NCBI RefSeq assembly: GCF_000801105.2
Contig: NC_079518.1
Coordinates: 24,780,800 to 24,844,799, forward strand
DNA length: 64,000 nt
Direction of reading: 5' to 3'
DNA from: Raphanus sativus
Lineage: Eukaryota > Streptophyta > Magnoliopsida > Brassicales > Brassicaceae
Position 1 is the stretch's first letter; the number at the start of each line of letters is the position of its first letter. The notes beneath the pieces were generated by a model that was not told the origin of the DNA, made no database searches, and saw only the letters and a list, made by a program, of their open reading frames with translations. Made by a program: the position numbers and the translations under genes. Positions 22,634 to 36,458 of this stretch are shown piece by piece.

Positions 22634-24461
22634 TATTAATACTTATAATATTTTATTTTATCAATTACAATAAATTTATTTTAATATATATTTTTAGAAT
22701 ATAAATTAGTTATCATTTTAATATCTTAATTCTAATATTTAGTTTTATTAAGTTGAAGTATGTTATAAAATTTCTGAACTTATTTTATTTTTTTTATCTT
22801 TAAGTCTTCAATTTTATAATTTATAAATAATACGAATATTAAGTTATTTTAATATTTATAACACATATATGACCAAAGTTGTTTTTAATAGTATATGTAA
22901 AATCTAATTCCAATATACGTGTTTCTAAAATTCCCAGAAATTATTCTAAAATATCATGGATGGGTGAGCATGCGGATTCCTTCTAGAACTCAAGGTTGGA
23001 CAGGAAGCTAGCTGTACCTCCAAAACATGACATGGTACTTTATTTGTGACGATAAGAATATGAATTACTGTATGATGCATTAGCATTGAATATAACAACT
23101 GTAGTTGAATAATTCATATTTCCATAGATTAAAAAATATGGCATGGCATGGCCCACGCCACCAGACTCTCAAAAAGATCGTTCAAGAACCCATTGATCTA
23201 CAATTTTGCATGGGCGGTCTACATAGTCTAGAAAGGGTGCAGTTGCCCCCACAAAAAAAATTACAATTAAATATATTTGCATTAGATAACACGTAGTGCT
23301 TGTAGTTAATTAGGCTGGCTAAAGCTCTCTTTGCCCCCACTAATCCAAGTTTCGAATCCCCCTTTGCCCTTTTTTTTGTCGTCTACGCATCTATACTAGA
23401 TCAAATATCTCTTTCTTGCCCATTATATTCACTGTTTTTATATTTTTTTATCTTTTTTTACTTTTCTAGTTTTCCTCTTTCTATATCTTATATTCCTTTT
23501 TATCTTGCTTTATGCTCCTTCTAATCTTTTTGGTCATCTATTCTTTTCATTCAATTAAATTTTGCTTTAACAAATAGTTCTCGTATTTTTTGTTAATATG
23601 TCTATTTTTTTCTTCTTTCAGCTATTAAACATTCATTTAGCTGTATTTTTAGTTGTTTTTTCTTCTAAATATTATCTTTAATAAAAGATACAAAACACAT
23701 TCAAGTAAAATATCCAAAAAATAATGTCTTCACTCAAAATATTTTTTTTAAATCCGCCACTGCAATTTTGCATCATCGATATTATATAATTATTTACTTT
23801 GTGTTAAGTACGTAAGTATATATGTCATATGAGTTAAATATGTGTGTTTTGACAAATTGGGTTAAATATGTGTTTTTTTGACAAATTGGGTTAAATATGT
23901 GTTATGAGGTCATCTTCTTTTTTTTTTTGTTATGAGGTCATCTTCTTAGCAATAAAGTACAAAAAGATGTGTGACCGTACGAGTAACACATGCCTCCCAG
24001 TCTCCCACCTCCATATCAAAATCAGCAGACGTACTTCTTCTTAGTACGTACGGTACATACGGAAACAAATATAAGTAAATAGATTAATGGAGAGAGGTTA
24101 AGTTTAAAACGTGACGTAAATGGGGGTCTATGATAGTTAAGTGGCATAACATGAAACTTTTAACTGTAATGACTGGCATATCATATGTATACGTTTAACA
24201 ACTTGTTTTTTTAGTTCGAGATGTCAACTTGTAATGACTCAAACTGATCATATGAAAAGTCTGCGTGTAATTGTAATGTTTAGCAGCTTACAAAAAAAAA
24301 TTGTTTTAGCACTTGTTCCTCGCGACGTCGTGCTGCTTGTCCTGCAAATGTACACGTGCATGCCTCAACTTTACACGTGTATTCTCAACTTTACACGTGT
24401 ATTGTATTTGCTCAAAAAAAAAAACACGTGTATTGTATATGAAAAATTGATCCGTTATATA
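22634..24461. other. AT-rich intergenic sequence with local duplications
   Basis: No gene. A short tandem duplication of GACAAATTGGGTTAAATATG lies near 23850-23900, followed by a duplicated TTATGAGGTCATCTTCTT near 23902-23946. A cluster of CACGTG motifs at 24349-24431 is listed separately. Confidence 0.45.
24349..24431. promoter_or_regulatory. Cluster of four CACGTG (G-box) motifs
   Basis: Four ACACGTG motifs occur within about 80 bases, embedded in imperfect repeats of CAACTTTACACGTGTATT. CACGTG binds plant bZIP and bHLH factors. No gene start is nearby, so a regulatory role is only possible; the cluster may simply come from local duplication. Confidence 0.4.
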
Positions 24462-24466
24462 TCCTC

Positions 24467-24721
24467 TATTGAATCGTAAGCTATAAAATCAAGGATTCCT
24501 CAAAAGTACTCACTTTATTAATGTTTAAGAAAACAACCTCAAATAACTTAAGCTCTTTCTAATCTTACAAGTTGTACCACATCATGACACCTCCTTATAT
24601 AGCTCATATAAACTCTTAATCTCATTAGTAAAACATATATTTTAGATAACTACAAATATCTCTAATCCTAATCTCATTAGATAAACTTGTAGTCTAAATT
24701 ATCTACAAGCTTAGGTCAACA
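24467..24721 (-). repeat. 3' LTR of the copia element
   Basis: 255 bases. On the element's own strand it begins TGTTGACCTAAGC and ends GATTCAATA. It pairs with the copy at 28865-29120. Confidence 0.93.
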
Positions 24722-27700
24722 ATCTCATCTTAAACTTGTAGTCCAGTTTTTTCACATCCTCAACTCCAACAAGATCTCTCATCTTCTTGAACTTGAGCCT
24801 TCCTAGAGCCTTAGTCAACATATCAGCTTTCTGAACCTTCCCGGCCACATGCTCTACAACGATAAGACCATCTTCTACACATTCCCTAATGAAGTGGAAC
24901 CGTGTGTGAATGTGCTTACTGCGTCCGTGAAACACCGGGTTTTTGGTAAGAGCGATAGCTGACTTATTGTCTATGCGTATGACTGCTTTCTCGGACTCAA
25001 CTTCCATGATTTCACTCAATAGATCTTTCAACCAGAGTGCTTGCTTTGCAGTCTCAGTAGCCACCATAAATTCGGCCTCACATGAAGATAGAGCTACAAT
25101 CTCTTGTTTCTGTGAGCTCCACGTAACAGGACATTGATTCACATAGAAGATATGTCCCGTTGTACTCTTCCCGTCGTCTGGATCCACATTGTAGCTACTA
25201 TCACTGTAGCCTACAAGTCCTCTCTCGATGCACTCCTTCCTGTAAACAAGACCAAACGAACTTGTTCCTTTTAGATATCTCAGTATTTGCTTCAGTGCGG
25301 CTCCATGACTCGTCTTTGGTTCATGCATATAACGTGAAAGCACTCCTACACTCTGAGCTAAATCAGACCGTGTGTGTATCAGATATCTCAAGCAGCCGAT
25401 GTTTCTTCTGAACTCCTTGTCGTTTATCCCTTCTTCCGCTTATGCTTTTGACAATTTTGGACCCGAATCCATTGGGACATGAACTGCATTACAGTCACTC
25501 ATCCCTGCTTCCTCAAGTATCTTTAGAGCATAGCGTTCTTGCCTCAGTATAATCCCTCCATCTAGCTGCAACACCTCTATCCCGAGGTAGTAAGTGAGCT
25601 TCCCGAGATCAGTCATCTCAAACTTGCTCGCCATCTCTGACTTGAACTCCATTATCGCGTCTAAGTTACTCCTTGTGATTAATAAATCATCCACATAGAC
25701 ATCAACAAGTAAAATAGTTCCCTTTGCACGTCGATGAAACAGAGACGGCTCTTTGGAACACTTTGTGAAGCTCAACTCTTTAAGTATGGACTTGAGTTTT
25801 ATATTCCATGCCCTAGGAGCTTGCTTCAAGCTGTAAAGTGTCTTATGGAGCCTGTACACTTTGTTCTCACTTCCTCTAACCTTAAACCCTTCTGGTTGGG
25901 AAACATAAACCTCCTCCTGCAAGTCTCCGTGAAGGAATGTTGTCTTTACATCGAGATGATGAATCTCCCAACCACTAGATGCTGCTAACGCAATGATAAC
26001 TCTCACTGTTTCAAGTCTTGCTACAGGCGCAAACACTTCCTCGTAATCGATCATATGACGTTGTATATAGCCCTTCGCTACGAGCCTAGCCTTGTATTTA
26101 CTAACACTCCCGTCTGCATTCTTCTTTACTTTGAAAACCCACTTTAGTCCTATGGCTTTGTATCCATCAGGCAACTCTACAAGCATCCAAGTCTTGTTTT
26201 TCTTTATAAAACTAATCTCTTCTTCACACGCCTCTCGCCAAACCTTCTCGTTCTTAGCCTCATTCCAATCCCACGGTTCTTCGTTTAGAAGAAGTAGGAT
26301 CCTCTCTGTCTCAATAATCTCAGCTACAAGAACATAATCATCCAAATAACTTGGCTTTATACTCTGCCTTGTAGAACGTCTTAGTGACTGCAAGTCCTCT
26401 GTTTCCTGCAAATCCTCTGTTTCTTCTTCGCTACCCTCACTGTTCTCAGCAGTCTTCTCATCACCACTACTACCATTATTATTCTCACCATTGTTTTGAG
26501 GTCCAAGTGTAAGTATACCTTGCTCTACCGACCTCTCTTTCTTTGTAACATTCCATTCCCAACTTGTTTCCTCATCAAACACAACGTCTCTTCTTACTGT
26601 GATCTTCCGGCTAGTGGGATTATATAGCCGATAGGCTTTTGATCCTGGTTCAATTCCCAGATGCACCAGTGCTCGTGATCGATCCTTTAACTTCTTTAGA
26701 TGCGGAGTATCATTCTTAGCGTAACAGACACAGCCAAATACTCGAACATGACCAACACTCGGCTTCTTGTTTTTAAAGCACTCATAAGGCGTTAGATCCT
26801 TCAGTGTTCTAGTCGCCACTCGGTTAATCAAATATGTCGAGTTTCTTACAGCTTCACCCCACAAGTAGTTAGGTATAGACATGTGTTTCATAGTACTTTT
26901 GGTCATCTCCATCAAAGTCATGTTGCGTCGTTCTACTATTCCATTTTGCTGAGGCGAATATGGAGCTGTCAGATGCCGATTTATTCCATGTAAGTCACAG
27001 AAGTCTTTAAACTCATGAGAGGTGAACTCCCCACCTCTGTTTGTTCGGAAAGTATTGATGCTCTTCCCTGTCTCTTTCTCCACAGTACTCTTGAACTTCT
27101 TGAACTTCTCAAACGCCTCTTCCTTCTCCTTCATTAGAATAGTCCACATGTAGCGGCTGTAATCATCTATCAACACAAATATATATCTGTTATTAGCCGC
27201 CGTGGGAGGAGATATCGGTCCACAGAGATCTCCATGAACTAACTCCAAGACTTGTGTTGCACGGTAGCTTGTTGCCTTTGGGAAGGACTTACGTGTTTGT
27301 TTTCCCATCATACAAGCTTGACATAACTCCTTATCCAGAGATAGCTCTGGAATGCCTGTAACTATGCCTTTCTTCATCATGTTTCTCATAGTTTCTGTTC
27401 CAATATGCCCAAATCTCGCGTGCCAAGTGCTTGATTCATCCCCAAGACTTGCGTGCTGAAGGTACTTCAGATCATCAACTCTCAAGGTAACTTTGTACAG
27501 ACGGTTCTTGGATCTAGCTGCTCTCACTAGTAGATTCCCATCCGATCATACAATGTCAAATAAGCCTCTCTCATTCTCACATCACACCCTGACTCGGTAG
27601 CCTGACCTAGACTAATAATATTACTTTTCAGATTTGGTATATAGTAAACATTAGTCAAGATCTTTTTCTTTCTGTCCTTGAGAAGAAATGTGATGGAGCC

Positions 27701-28810
27701 TTTTCCTCGAATATTAATCCGTAAGTCATCGCTGAACCTTACCTTGCCTGTGATCCTTTCATCAAGCCTTGAGAAGTACTCGCGAGTTCCTGTCATATGA
27801 TTACTGGCTCCATTGTCCAGATACCACATATCATCTCCATCGTTGCTTGTCTCAAGCTTGCTAGGTACTACGTTCTCTTCATTAAGATACACAGTCTCAT
27901 GCATCATTAGCTCCTCTGCCTCACGAGTGCTCTCATCGTCATTCTCTTGAGTCTCTTGGAGCTTAAGCAATCGATCAGGACAATTATAAGCATAATGTCC
28001 TGGTTTGTCACATCTAAAGCATGTCACTCTAGATGTATCTCTACCATCCTTACAGTCTCCTCGATTGTTATGTCTCCCACATCCCTTTCCTCTGTTAGAA
28101 AATCTCCCTCCTTGTCCTCTACCTCGACCATATGCTGGTGGGGTCTGTTGAGAATCATTATTGGCATACAAGAGCTTTCCCTGATCATCTTCTTGTTCCT
28201 CATCTTTAATTCTCTCTTCGTAGGCCTTTAGTCTCCTCACTATGTCTTCGTAGGTCGTAGTGTTGAGATTGAGGACTTGTTCAAGAGCAGCTATAATATG
28301 AATGTATTTCTTACGCGGAAGGCTGCTCAAGAACTTCTTCACTAACTTAGTTTCCTCAATGTTCTCTCCCAAGGATGATGACTTTGAAGATATCTCAGAA
28401 AGCTTTGCAGAAAAATCATCAATTGTATATGTATCTTTCATCTTCACTCTGTTGAACTCATCCATTAAGGTCTGTAGTCGAGCCTCACGGACTCTCTCAG
28501 CTCCCACATATCGTGCTTGTATAGCATCCCACACTTCTTTTGCCTTTTCTAGGTTACCAACCGTCAACAACAATGACTCTGGTATACTTTGAAATAGCAG
28601 TGCTCGCGCCATATCGTTTTTATCACTGTCACCTATCCCGGTCTCACATGTTTCCCATGACTTGTGCACCTTAAGAGCTGCCTTCATGCGCATGCTCCAC
28701 ACCGTGTAGTTAGTGGCGTTGAGCATCAGACACTTGATACTTGAATGGCTGCTCTCCTTAGGTTTACTCGTCGCCGTCGCCGCAACTATGTCTTTGTTTT
28801 TGTCTCCCAT
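24711..28810 (-). pseudogene. Copia polyprotein (GAG-PR-INT-RT-RNase H), broken by one frameshift and one stop
   Basis: Starts at the ATG at 28810 (MGDKNKD). GAG contains the UBN2-type region and a zinc knuckle CFRCDKPGHYAYNC (about 28000). Protease has WYLDNGASNHMTG (about 27810). A one-base shift near 27540 moves the frame by comparison with the continuing sequence. Integrase follows with its HHCC segment (HARFGHIG to CQACMMGKQ), a first acidic residue in HGDLCGP, a second in LIDDYSRY, and the [10 protein letters not shown] glutamate. Reverse transcriptase shows [23 protein letters not shown] and YVDDLL (about 25690). An in-frame TAA at about 25440 interrupts before RNase H (NQCPVTWSSQKQEIVALSSC). 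All catalytic motifs except those two breaks are preserved. It ends at 24711, just inside the 3' LTR. Confidence 0.93.
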
Positions 28811-28850
28811 CTTCAAAGGCTCTGATTTGTATTACGAATTCAATTATTAA

Positions 28851-28862
28851 GCTGTGATACCA
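28851..28862 (-). other. Copia primer-binding site
   Basis: Read on the minus strand, TGGTATCACAGC lies two bases after the 5' LTR. It differs by one base from the common plant site TGGTATCAGAGC, complementary to initiator tRNA-Met. Confidence 0.8.
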
Positions 28863-28864
28863 CG

Positions 28865-29120
28865 TATTGAATCGTAAGCTATAAGATCAAGGATTCTTCA
28901 AAAGTACTCACTTTATTAATGCTTATGAAAACAACTTCAAACAACTTAAGCTCTCTCTAATCTTACAAGTTGTACCACATCATGGCACTTCCTTATATAG
29001 CTCATATAAACTCCTAATCTCATTAATAAATCATATATTTTAGATAACTACAAATATCTCTAATCCTAATCTCATTAGGATAAACTTGTAGTCTAAGTTA
29101 TCTACAAGCTTAGGTCAACA
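28865..29120 (-). repeat. 5' LTR of the copia element
   Basis: 256 bases, about 95 percent identical to the 3' LTR. It should contain the element's promoter. Confidence 0.93.
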
Positions 29121-29125
29121 TCCTC

Positions 29126-30075
29126 CACCACCAAACTTTATGGTGATTAAAATGTGTTACTTTTGTTTTGAAGTTTACAATTATTTTGTTCTAAGAGTAT
29201 CTCCAACCCACTTCTATTTTAATTTTATAATATTATTTTAGAATCAAAATCATTTTAACTTATTCATATTTCTGTCCTTAAAATAAAGATTGCTATTTCT
29301 TTATTTATAGAGAAAAATAGTATTTCTCTATATTTTACTCTATATTTGGAGATCTTTGTCTTTTAAAAAATACATTGAAATAAAATTCATCTCTATTATA
29401 ATTTTTTTTTATTTTAAAGATAAAATAGTGAAATACATTGGAGATGGTCTATGGATGAAAAATATTGTAAAAGTGGTTACACACAATAATGTTAACACTT
29501 GATAATTTAGCTGGAAGAGAGTGACTGGATCGGATAAGAAGTTTTTTTTTCTTCATGGACCAAATCTTATCTTATCTATGGGCTTTTGATTGGGCTTTGT
29601 GTATTTATGTGAAATGGGTTTGTATCCATTTGTAGACATTGGGCTTTTGGCCCAGTAATACAAAAATGGTTGACCAGAAAAAGTAAGCTCTGACCAAACG
29701 TCCATTTGACTATTGTCTTTTTTTCTTTTTCTCCTGAATGCATTTGGTCTCATTTATAAATGGGTTTTATCTCCAAAAGGTGACGATTGCGCTTGCCGCC
29801 ATTGTTGATTGTTGAAATCTCAGGGGGAGGGAGAGCGCGTGCAAGTACCAAGGGGGATCCTGGATTAGTAGCTTTTAGTTGTTGGTTATTGAGATTAATT
29901 AATATATACAAATTAATAAGCAACTTGCATCTCTTCTCCTTCGTCTTCTTCTTGTGCTAATCAAAAGTCCAACGAAAAACACCTTTTATTTATTCGGGTG
30001 TCTGTTTATAGTATTTCTTTATTTGTCGTTGAAATCAAAACCTCCGTCTCTCTCTCTCTCTCTCTCACATCGACG
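29126..30075. other. Spacer and promoter region of the first receptor kinase
   Basis: AT-rich spacer, then the upstream region of the receptor kinase gene with a CT-repeat leader (about 30043-30066). No other gene. Confidence 0.5.
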
Positions 30076-33000
30076 ATGGCCAGGATACGGCGGCGGTGGT
30101 CTTTGTGTCTTCTAATCACTGTCTGGTTCCTTTCCGGTTGGGTCCATGTGGTTAGAGCTCAAAGCAGAGGCGGAGCCACTACTGATCCAGACGAAGGTGA
30201 GTGAGTGAGTCTGTCTTGTTCATTCTTTCAAAATAATCGATCTTAGTTTTGTACCGGTTGGTTAGTTTTGTACAATTAAGAAATGGTTTGATTAGTAGTA
30301 GTAGTTAAGCGTAAATTTATAATTAAGCAAGGAGATAAGGAGAAGCGGGGGGATTAATAAGCAAATCTATTTAATTTAATAAATAAACAGCTGGAGCTTT
30401 GAACTCCATCTTCACTGCTTGGAGGATCCGGGCGCCCAGGGATTGGAACATCAGCGGCGAACTTTGCTCGGGCGCCGCCATCGACGACAGCGTTACCGAC
30501 GCCAACCCTGCCTACAACCCACTTATCAAATGCGACTGCAATTTCGTCAACTCCACAATCTGCCGCATCACCCTCCTGTACTGTACCCTCTTTTCTCTCC
30601 CTCCCTCCCTCCTCCAACTAAAAAATACCTATGTATTGATTTGATTTGATTTGATTTGATGCAGCAAGGTTTATGCCATTGAAGTTGTTGGACCTATACC
30701 TCCCCAGCTCTGGACTTTACAATACCTCACAAATCTGTAATTCAATCACTTTATTATATGATCTAATCACATTAACACAATTATGGACCTCTTTCTCTTT
30801 CTTTCTTTCTTTCTTTCATTCATTCAGGAACTTGGGTCAAAATGTTCTTACAGGCTCCCTCCCTCCTGCTATTGGTAATTTGACTCGTATGCAATATATG
30901 TAAGCCTCTCTCTCTCTCTTCTTTCCTTTCTCTTTCTTTACCAGCAACATTACTTCTCTCTCTCATTCCCAACTATTCATCACATAGGACTTTTGGGATC
31001 AATGCCTTGTCTGGCCCTGTTCCTAAGGAAATTGGTCTTCTTAAAGATCTAAGATCACTGTAAGCTTTGCTTCCTTCCTTCCTTTCATATGATAATGTTT
31101 CTTCCTTCTAGAGGTTTCCTTATACATATATCTTTTTATTTTCAGCGGTATTAGCTCAAATAACTTTTCTGGTTCTATACCACCTGAGATTGGGAGCTGC
31201 ACAAAACTAGAGAAAATGTGTGTCTCCTTTTTCATTTCTACTCAAGCTTTATCTTTCTTATGTATACATTTCCTATCTTACAATTCAGATATGATTTATA
31301 TAAGAATACTCGTGCCACTGCAGGTATATAGGAAGTTCTGGACTCACTGGGGGAATACCTCTATCATTTGCTAATCTTGTTCAGCTCACAGATGCGTAAG
31401 CTTCTTCGTTTTTTTTTGCTTACATAAGTCTTATATAGTTGGATTACTACATCTTCTTTTCGTTTTATGATGTACCAGTTGGATTACGGATCTGGAAGTT
31501 ACAGGTCCAATTCCGGATTTTATAGGAACCTGGACCAAACTTACTACCTTGTAACAACATTTCTTTTCAGAATTCCTATATAATTGATTTGTTCCATTCC
31601 TCGTGATTTTGTTTTCTTAACTAATCCTGCCTACTCTTAGTAGAAAAGGCCTCATTACTTTCTAAGTTTGAGATTCAATACATGTTTTACTACAGGAGAA
31701 TTCTCGGAACTGGTCTAAGTGGTCCTATCCCCTCATCATTTTCCAACTTAACTTCTTTAACAGAACTGTATGTGTTGTTGTTCCCATTGGTGTCAGAACC
31801 ATTTGTTCATAACTATCTCCTTTTCTTTCATTCCCTCTCTCCTAGTCCTCCACATATATATAATTATATTCTAAATGTACGTAGGAGGCTTGGTGATATA
31901 TCCAACGGAAGCTCTTCTCTTGAATTCATCAAAGACATGAAATCTCTAAGTACATTGTAAGACCACTTTGATTCAACTTCTTCTAACCCAATCTTTGATC
32001 AGACTAGTGTAATGTTGATCTGTTTCTGATATATGTTGCAGAGTATTTAGGAACAGCAATCTCACTGGGACAATACCCTCTTTTATCGGTGATTTTTCAA
32101 GTCTGCAACAAGTGTAAGTACAGCATATGTATGTGTGTTTCTTCATGCCATGATTGCTTTTCTGTAAAAAAAAGTGTGATTATTTGTGAAAGTCACCAGG
32201 AGAATACGAAATGATCTTAAGTTGCTGATAATATAATTTCTTACTTACTTTCCTTCTTTCAATGCTAAACATGAATAATTTTAATGTGTTACCGTGTAAT
32301 TCGTGTCTGTTTTGCAGTGATTTAAGCTTCAACAAACTACGTGGACCAATTCCAGCTTCACTTTTCAATTTAAGTCGACTTACTCACTTGTAAGATGATA
32401 TCTTTTGTTGCTTTGTTTTCCAGTGATTAAAGATGATACCTGTCGAAATGGTTTGATGTCTTCACTCTTCTTATTAGGTTTCTGGGGAACAACACGTTGA
32501 ATGGTTCTTTGCCCACTCAAAAGAGTCAGACTTTGAGAAATATGTGCGTAACACAAAAGTCTTTTATAATTTTTTTTCGTCTTTGAAAGCCACAACAGAT
32601 TGTTGGGGGTTTGTTGAAAACAAATCCTCCTGCTGATCATTGTTCTTTTATACTAACAGAGATGTGTCGTACAATGATTTGTCTGGAAGTCCTCCTTCAT
32701 GGGTCAACTTACCAAACTTGAAACTGTAAGTAGAGAAAACACCACTGAATGAAGCTTCCTATTTCTAGGAAATATACAAATATTCATAACAAAAATGTAT
32801 GTTATTTGGTGCAGCAACTTCGTGGCTAACAATTTCTCCTTAGAAGGTCTTAATAAGAGGTGATTTTCTTAAATATATTATTGTCCGATGCTTGTTCCAT
32901 TATGACTTATCATTTCTTTTCTTTTTGGTTAAAAGTGTATTACCAGGACTGAATTGCTTGCAGAAAAACTTCCCTTGCAATCGAGGCAAAGGAATATGTA

Positions 33001-35504
33001 AGTGTAACAAAATGGATAGTGCTTTGTGTGTACTGTTGGAGAAAAAATTGCTTTAAGATTTTATTTTGTTTGGTGTCTAGATTCTGAATTTTCGATCAAC
33101 TGTGGAGGCCCACCAATACGGTCTGTTAGCGGGGCAGTATTTGAGAGGGAGAACGAGGATCTGGGACCAGCTTCATTTGTCGTGAGTGATGTTGAGAGAT
33201 GGGCAGCCAGTAGCGTGGGACTTTTTGCCGGAAGTAGCAGTAATATATACATAGCTACTTCACAATCACAATTTGTTAACACTTTGGACTCTGAGCTTTT
33301 TCAGTCAGCAAGACTTTCTGCATCTTCCCTGAGATATTACGGGTTGGGGTTAGAAAATGGAGGCTATACCGTAACACTTCAGTTTGCTGAAATTCAAATT
33401 CTTGGTTCTACTTCAAACACTTGGAGAGGTTTAGGAAGAAGACGTTTTGACATTTATGTCCAGGTCTGCACTTCTACTTGATATCTAGCTTTTCAGCTTT
33501 CTTGGTAGTGTAATTAATATATAACATTTTTGGTCTGTTTTTTTTTCCAGGGAAGACTTGTTGAAACGGATTTTGATGTACGCAGAACAGCTGGTGACTC
33601 TACTGTTCGAGCAGTTCAGAGAGAATATAAAGCAAATGTATCTGAAAACTACCTCGAAATTCATCTGTTCTGGGCTGGAAAAGGAACATGCTGTATTCCC
33701 ATTCAAGGGGCTTATGGGCCATTAATATCGGCCGTCAGTGCAAAACCAGGTAACACAATTGTTTGATATTAGTGGTGGGATTTTCACTAAGTATCTTGAG
33801 TGTTTGCTATTTGTTGTTCAGATTTTACACCAACTGTGGGCAATCGGCCACCATCAAAGGGAAAGAACATGACTGGTACTATTGTGGGTGTCATTGTTGG
33901 CGTAGTACTTTTAAGTATCTTAGCGGGTGTGGTTATCTTCATCATCCGAAAAAGAAGAAAGCGGTACACAGATGATGAAGGTATACATGTGTAATAAGAA
34001 TCCCTTGAACTGAATAATTTGGTCCTCTGCCTTCAAAATTAAAATTTTAATATGATCCTTCAAATTGGTTTGTTTTTTGTTTTCTTGCAGAGCTTCTTAA
34101 TATGGATGTAAAGCCTTACACCTTTACTTACTCGGAATTAAAGAGTGCAACTCAAGATTTCGATCCCTCTAACAAACTTGGAGAGGGAGGATTTGGGCCT
34201 GTTTATAAGGTATGTCACATTTACTTGGAGATGCGGTATATGTGATACCTTTTAATATGTTTTGTTCCAAATAACAGGGAAAGCTCAATGATGGAAGAGA
34301 AGTAGCAGTGAAGCTGTTGTCGGTGGGATCCCGGCAAGGGAAGGGACAATTTGTTGCAGAAATTGTAGCGATTTCGGCAGTTCAACATCGCAACTTAGTA
34401 AAACTTTATGGGTGCTGCTATGAGGGAGATCATCGTTTGCTCGTATATGAATACCTTCCTAACGGAAGTCTTGATCAGGCTCTTTTTGGTACGCTCAAAA
34501 ACATTATTTATGCTTCTGCCATCACTCACTCATTTTGGTACACTTGCCACTGATTTTGATGTTGCAGGGGATAATGCTTTACATCTTGATTGGTCAACCC
34601 GCTATGAGATATGTCTCGGAGTTGCCAGGGGTCTAGTCTATCTCCACGAGGAGGCGAGGCTTCGCATCGTACACAGGGATGTGAAGGCCAGCAACATTTT
34701 ACTTGACTCTAATCTGGTCCCAAAAGTTTCTGATTTTGGGCTTGCAAAACTATACGATGACAAGAAAACCCACATAAGTACCCGAGTAGCTGGGACGATG
34801 TAAGTATTCCCCAACCCCTGATTTTTGCTTTGCAACACAGTTCTGGATTCTTATGACATGTTGTTGTTACCAATGCAGTGGATATCTTGCGCCAGAGTAT
34901 GCCATGCGTGGACATCTAACAGAGAAAACTGATGTGTATGCCTTTGGTGTTGTGGCTCTTGAGCTAGTGAGTGGAAGGCCAAACTCTGATGAGAACGTCG
35001 AGGACGAAAAAAGATATCTTCTTGAATGGGTACGTTGATCTATTTCAACAGTTAGCTATAATCAACGTAGGGAATATGTTTTGTGCTCTTTAGCAGAAGC
35101 TGATGTTTGGTTGTGTACAGGCATGGGATCTACACGAGAAAAGCCGTGAAGTCGAACTCATTGATCGTGAGTTAACTGAATTCAACATGGAAGAAGTGAA
35201 GCGCATGATAGGCATTGCTCTGCTTTGCACTCAGACATCACATGCCTTGAGACCACCGATGTCAAGAGTGGTGGCCATGCTTTCAGGAGACGTTGAGGTG
35301 AGTGATGTCACCTCTAAGCCAGGCTACCTGACCGACTGGAGATTTGATGACACCACAAGCGCTTCTGTAAGCGGATTTCAAACCAAAGAGACGTGGGCTT
35401 CTGATTCCTTGTCCACTAGCTTTGTGGCCCCTGGCTCCGAGATATCACCTGGAAGCCGCGACTCTAAACCGATGCTTGGAGTGAAAATCAATGAGGGAAG
35501 ATGA
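30076..35504 (+). CDS. LRR-malectin receptor-like kinase, class VIII-2 (At1g56130/At1g56140-like)
   Basis: Plasma-membrane receptor-like Ser/Thr kinase of roughly 1,000 residues encoded by many small exons. The start at 30076 gives a signal peptide ([13 protein letters not shown], residues about 10-22). An N-terminal cap with paired Cys ([14 protein letters not shown]) precedes about a dozen leucine-rich repeats, nearly one per exon (for example [30 protein letters not shown], 30700-32960). Two exons encode the malectin domain (INCGGPP at about 33096 to [10 protein letters not shown] at about 33731). The membrane helix is [20 protein letters not shown]. The kinase (about 34090-35290) has the glycine loop [10 protein letters not shown], lysine in [15 protein letters not shown] and APE, so it should be an active RD kinase. 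The tail ends [10 protein letters not shown]. Arabidopsis has a tandem cluster at At1g56120-At1g56145; which member this matches cannot be settled by eye. It appears intact and is the upstream copy of a tandem pair. Confidence 0.9.
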
Positions 35505-36458
35505 CAAAGATCCTTCCTTATCTGTAACTAATAAGATAGATGTGTTGTGTAAGTGAATGAGGATCACTATTTTCTTCTTTGATTAGAGAAATATATATTA
35601 TATCACTTTGATTCTGTCAATAATAATTAAGCTCTTCAGTTTTCCTCAAATCTGTTGAGAGTGAAGTTGATACTTTGGTGCTATGAAAAGAAGAGTAAGA
35701 CTGAGCATTATGTGTTGTGTTCCCAAATTGCATGGACAGAGTGATTCCATGAGAGAAGACCAGACTCGCGTAATGTTTAGAGGTTCAAGTTCAAGAACAT
35801 ATTGTCCCCTACTAGTTCCGTTGTCTGAACGACACATAGCACAAAACGGGTCGCGTGATAATGTAAAAACAAATAAAAAGTTGTCAAAAGTCTTTACTTC
35901 CACACAAAGACTTTTGCATATTCACAAGTCAAGTAGGCATTATTGATGGTACTATTATATATAGTACAATGCATTATGATTTTTCTTGTCCTGATGTAAT
36001 AATATCAAGAGCATGGAAATTACTATAGACCAGAAAGACCAGAATGGAGGAAAGAGCGACGAAGGAAGGAACGAAAAGGGACAACACAATCAACACAAAA
36101 CTAATAATGATGTGACCAGTGACCAGTGAGAGTGTAGTGCAGAAAAAAGGACCGATGAGCACTGACAGAGTAGTGCAACACACGGTGGTCCTGGTCCACC
36201 ACCCGATGACTAATTAATAACGAGTTGTAAATCTCTCCATTCATTCTTATCTATGTGGTGAAAAAGTAGACAAACCACATTACAAGTCGATGAATAAAAT
36301 GTTAATTATAAGTCAATAGAGGATAATCATCGCTAGAGAGAATTTAAGAAAGATTTTTCTTGAAAAGTAAAGACAGAGCACCATTGTTGTTTGTGTTTCA
36401 GAACCAAACCCCCAAAAAGAAAAAGAAAAGAAAACAAGAACCTCCGTAGACGACGAGG
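35505..36458. other. Spacer between tandem receptor kinases
   Basis: 3' UTR of the upstream kinase and promoter of the downstream copy. No independent gene is recognised. Confidence 0.45.

Larger units (their letters stand above)
24467..29120 (-). mobile_element. Ty1/copia LTR retrotransposon, nearly complete
   Basis: A 4,654-bp element on the minus strand bounded by a perfect 5-bp target duplication TCCTC (24462-24466 and 29121-29125). It has two LTRs of about 255 bp, a primer-binding site resembling initiator-tRNA-Met sites, and a polyprotein in the copia order GAG, protease, integrase, reverse transcriptase, RNase H. Aligned by eye, the LTRs differ at 13 positions plus one 1-base gap (about 5 percent), so the insertion is not recent. 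One frameshift and one stop break the coding sequence. Confidence 0.95.
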
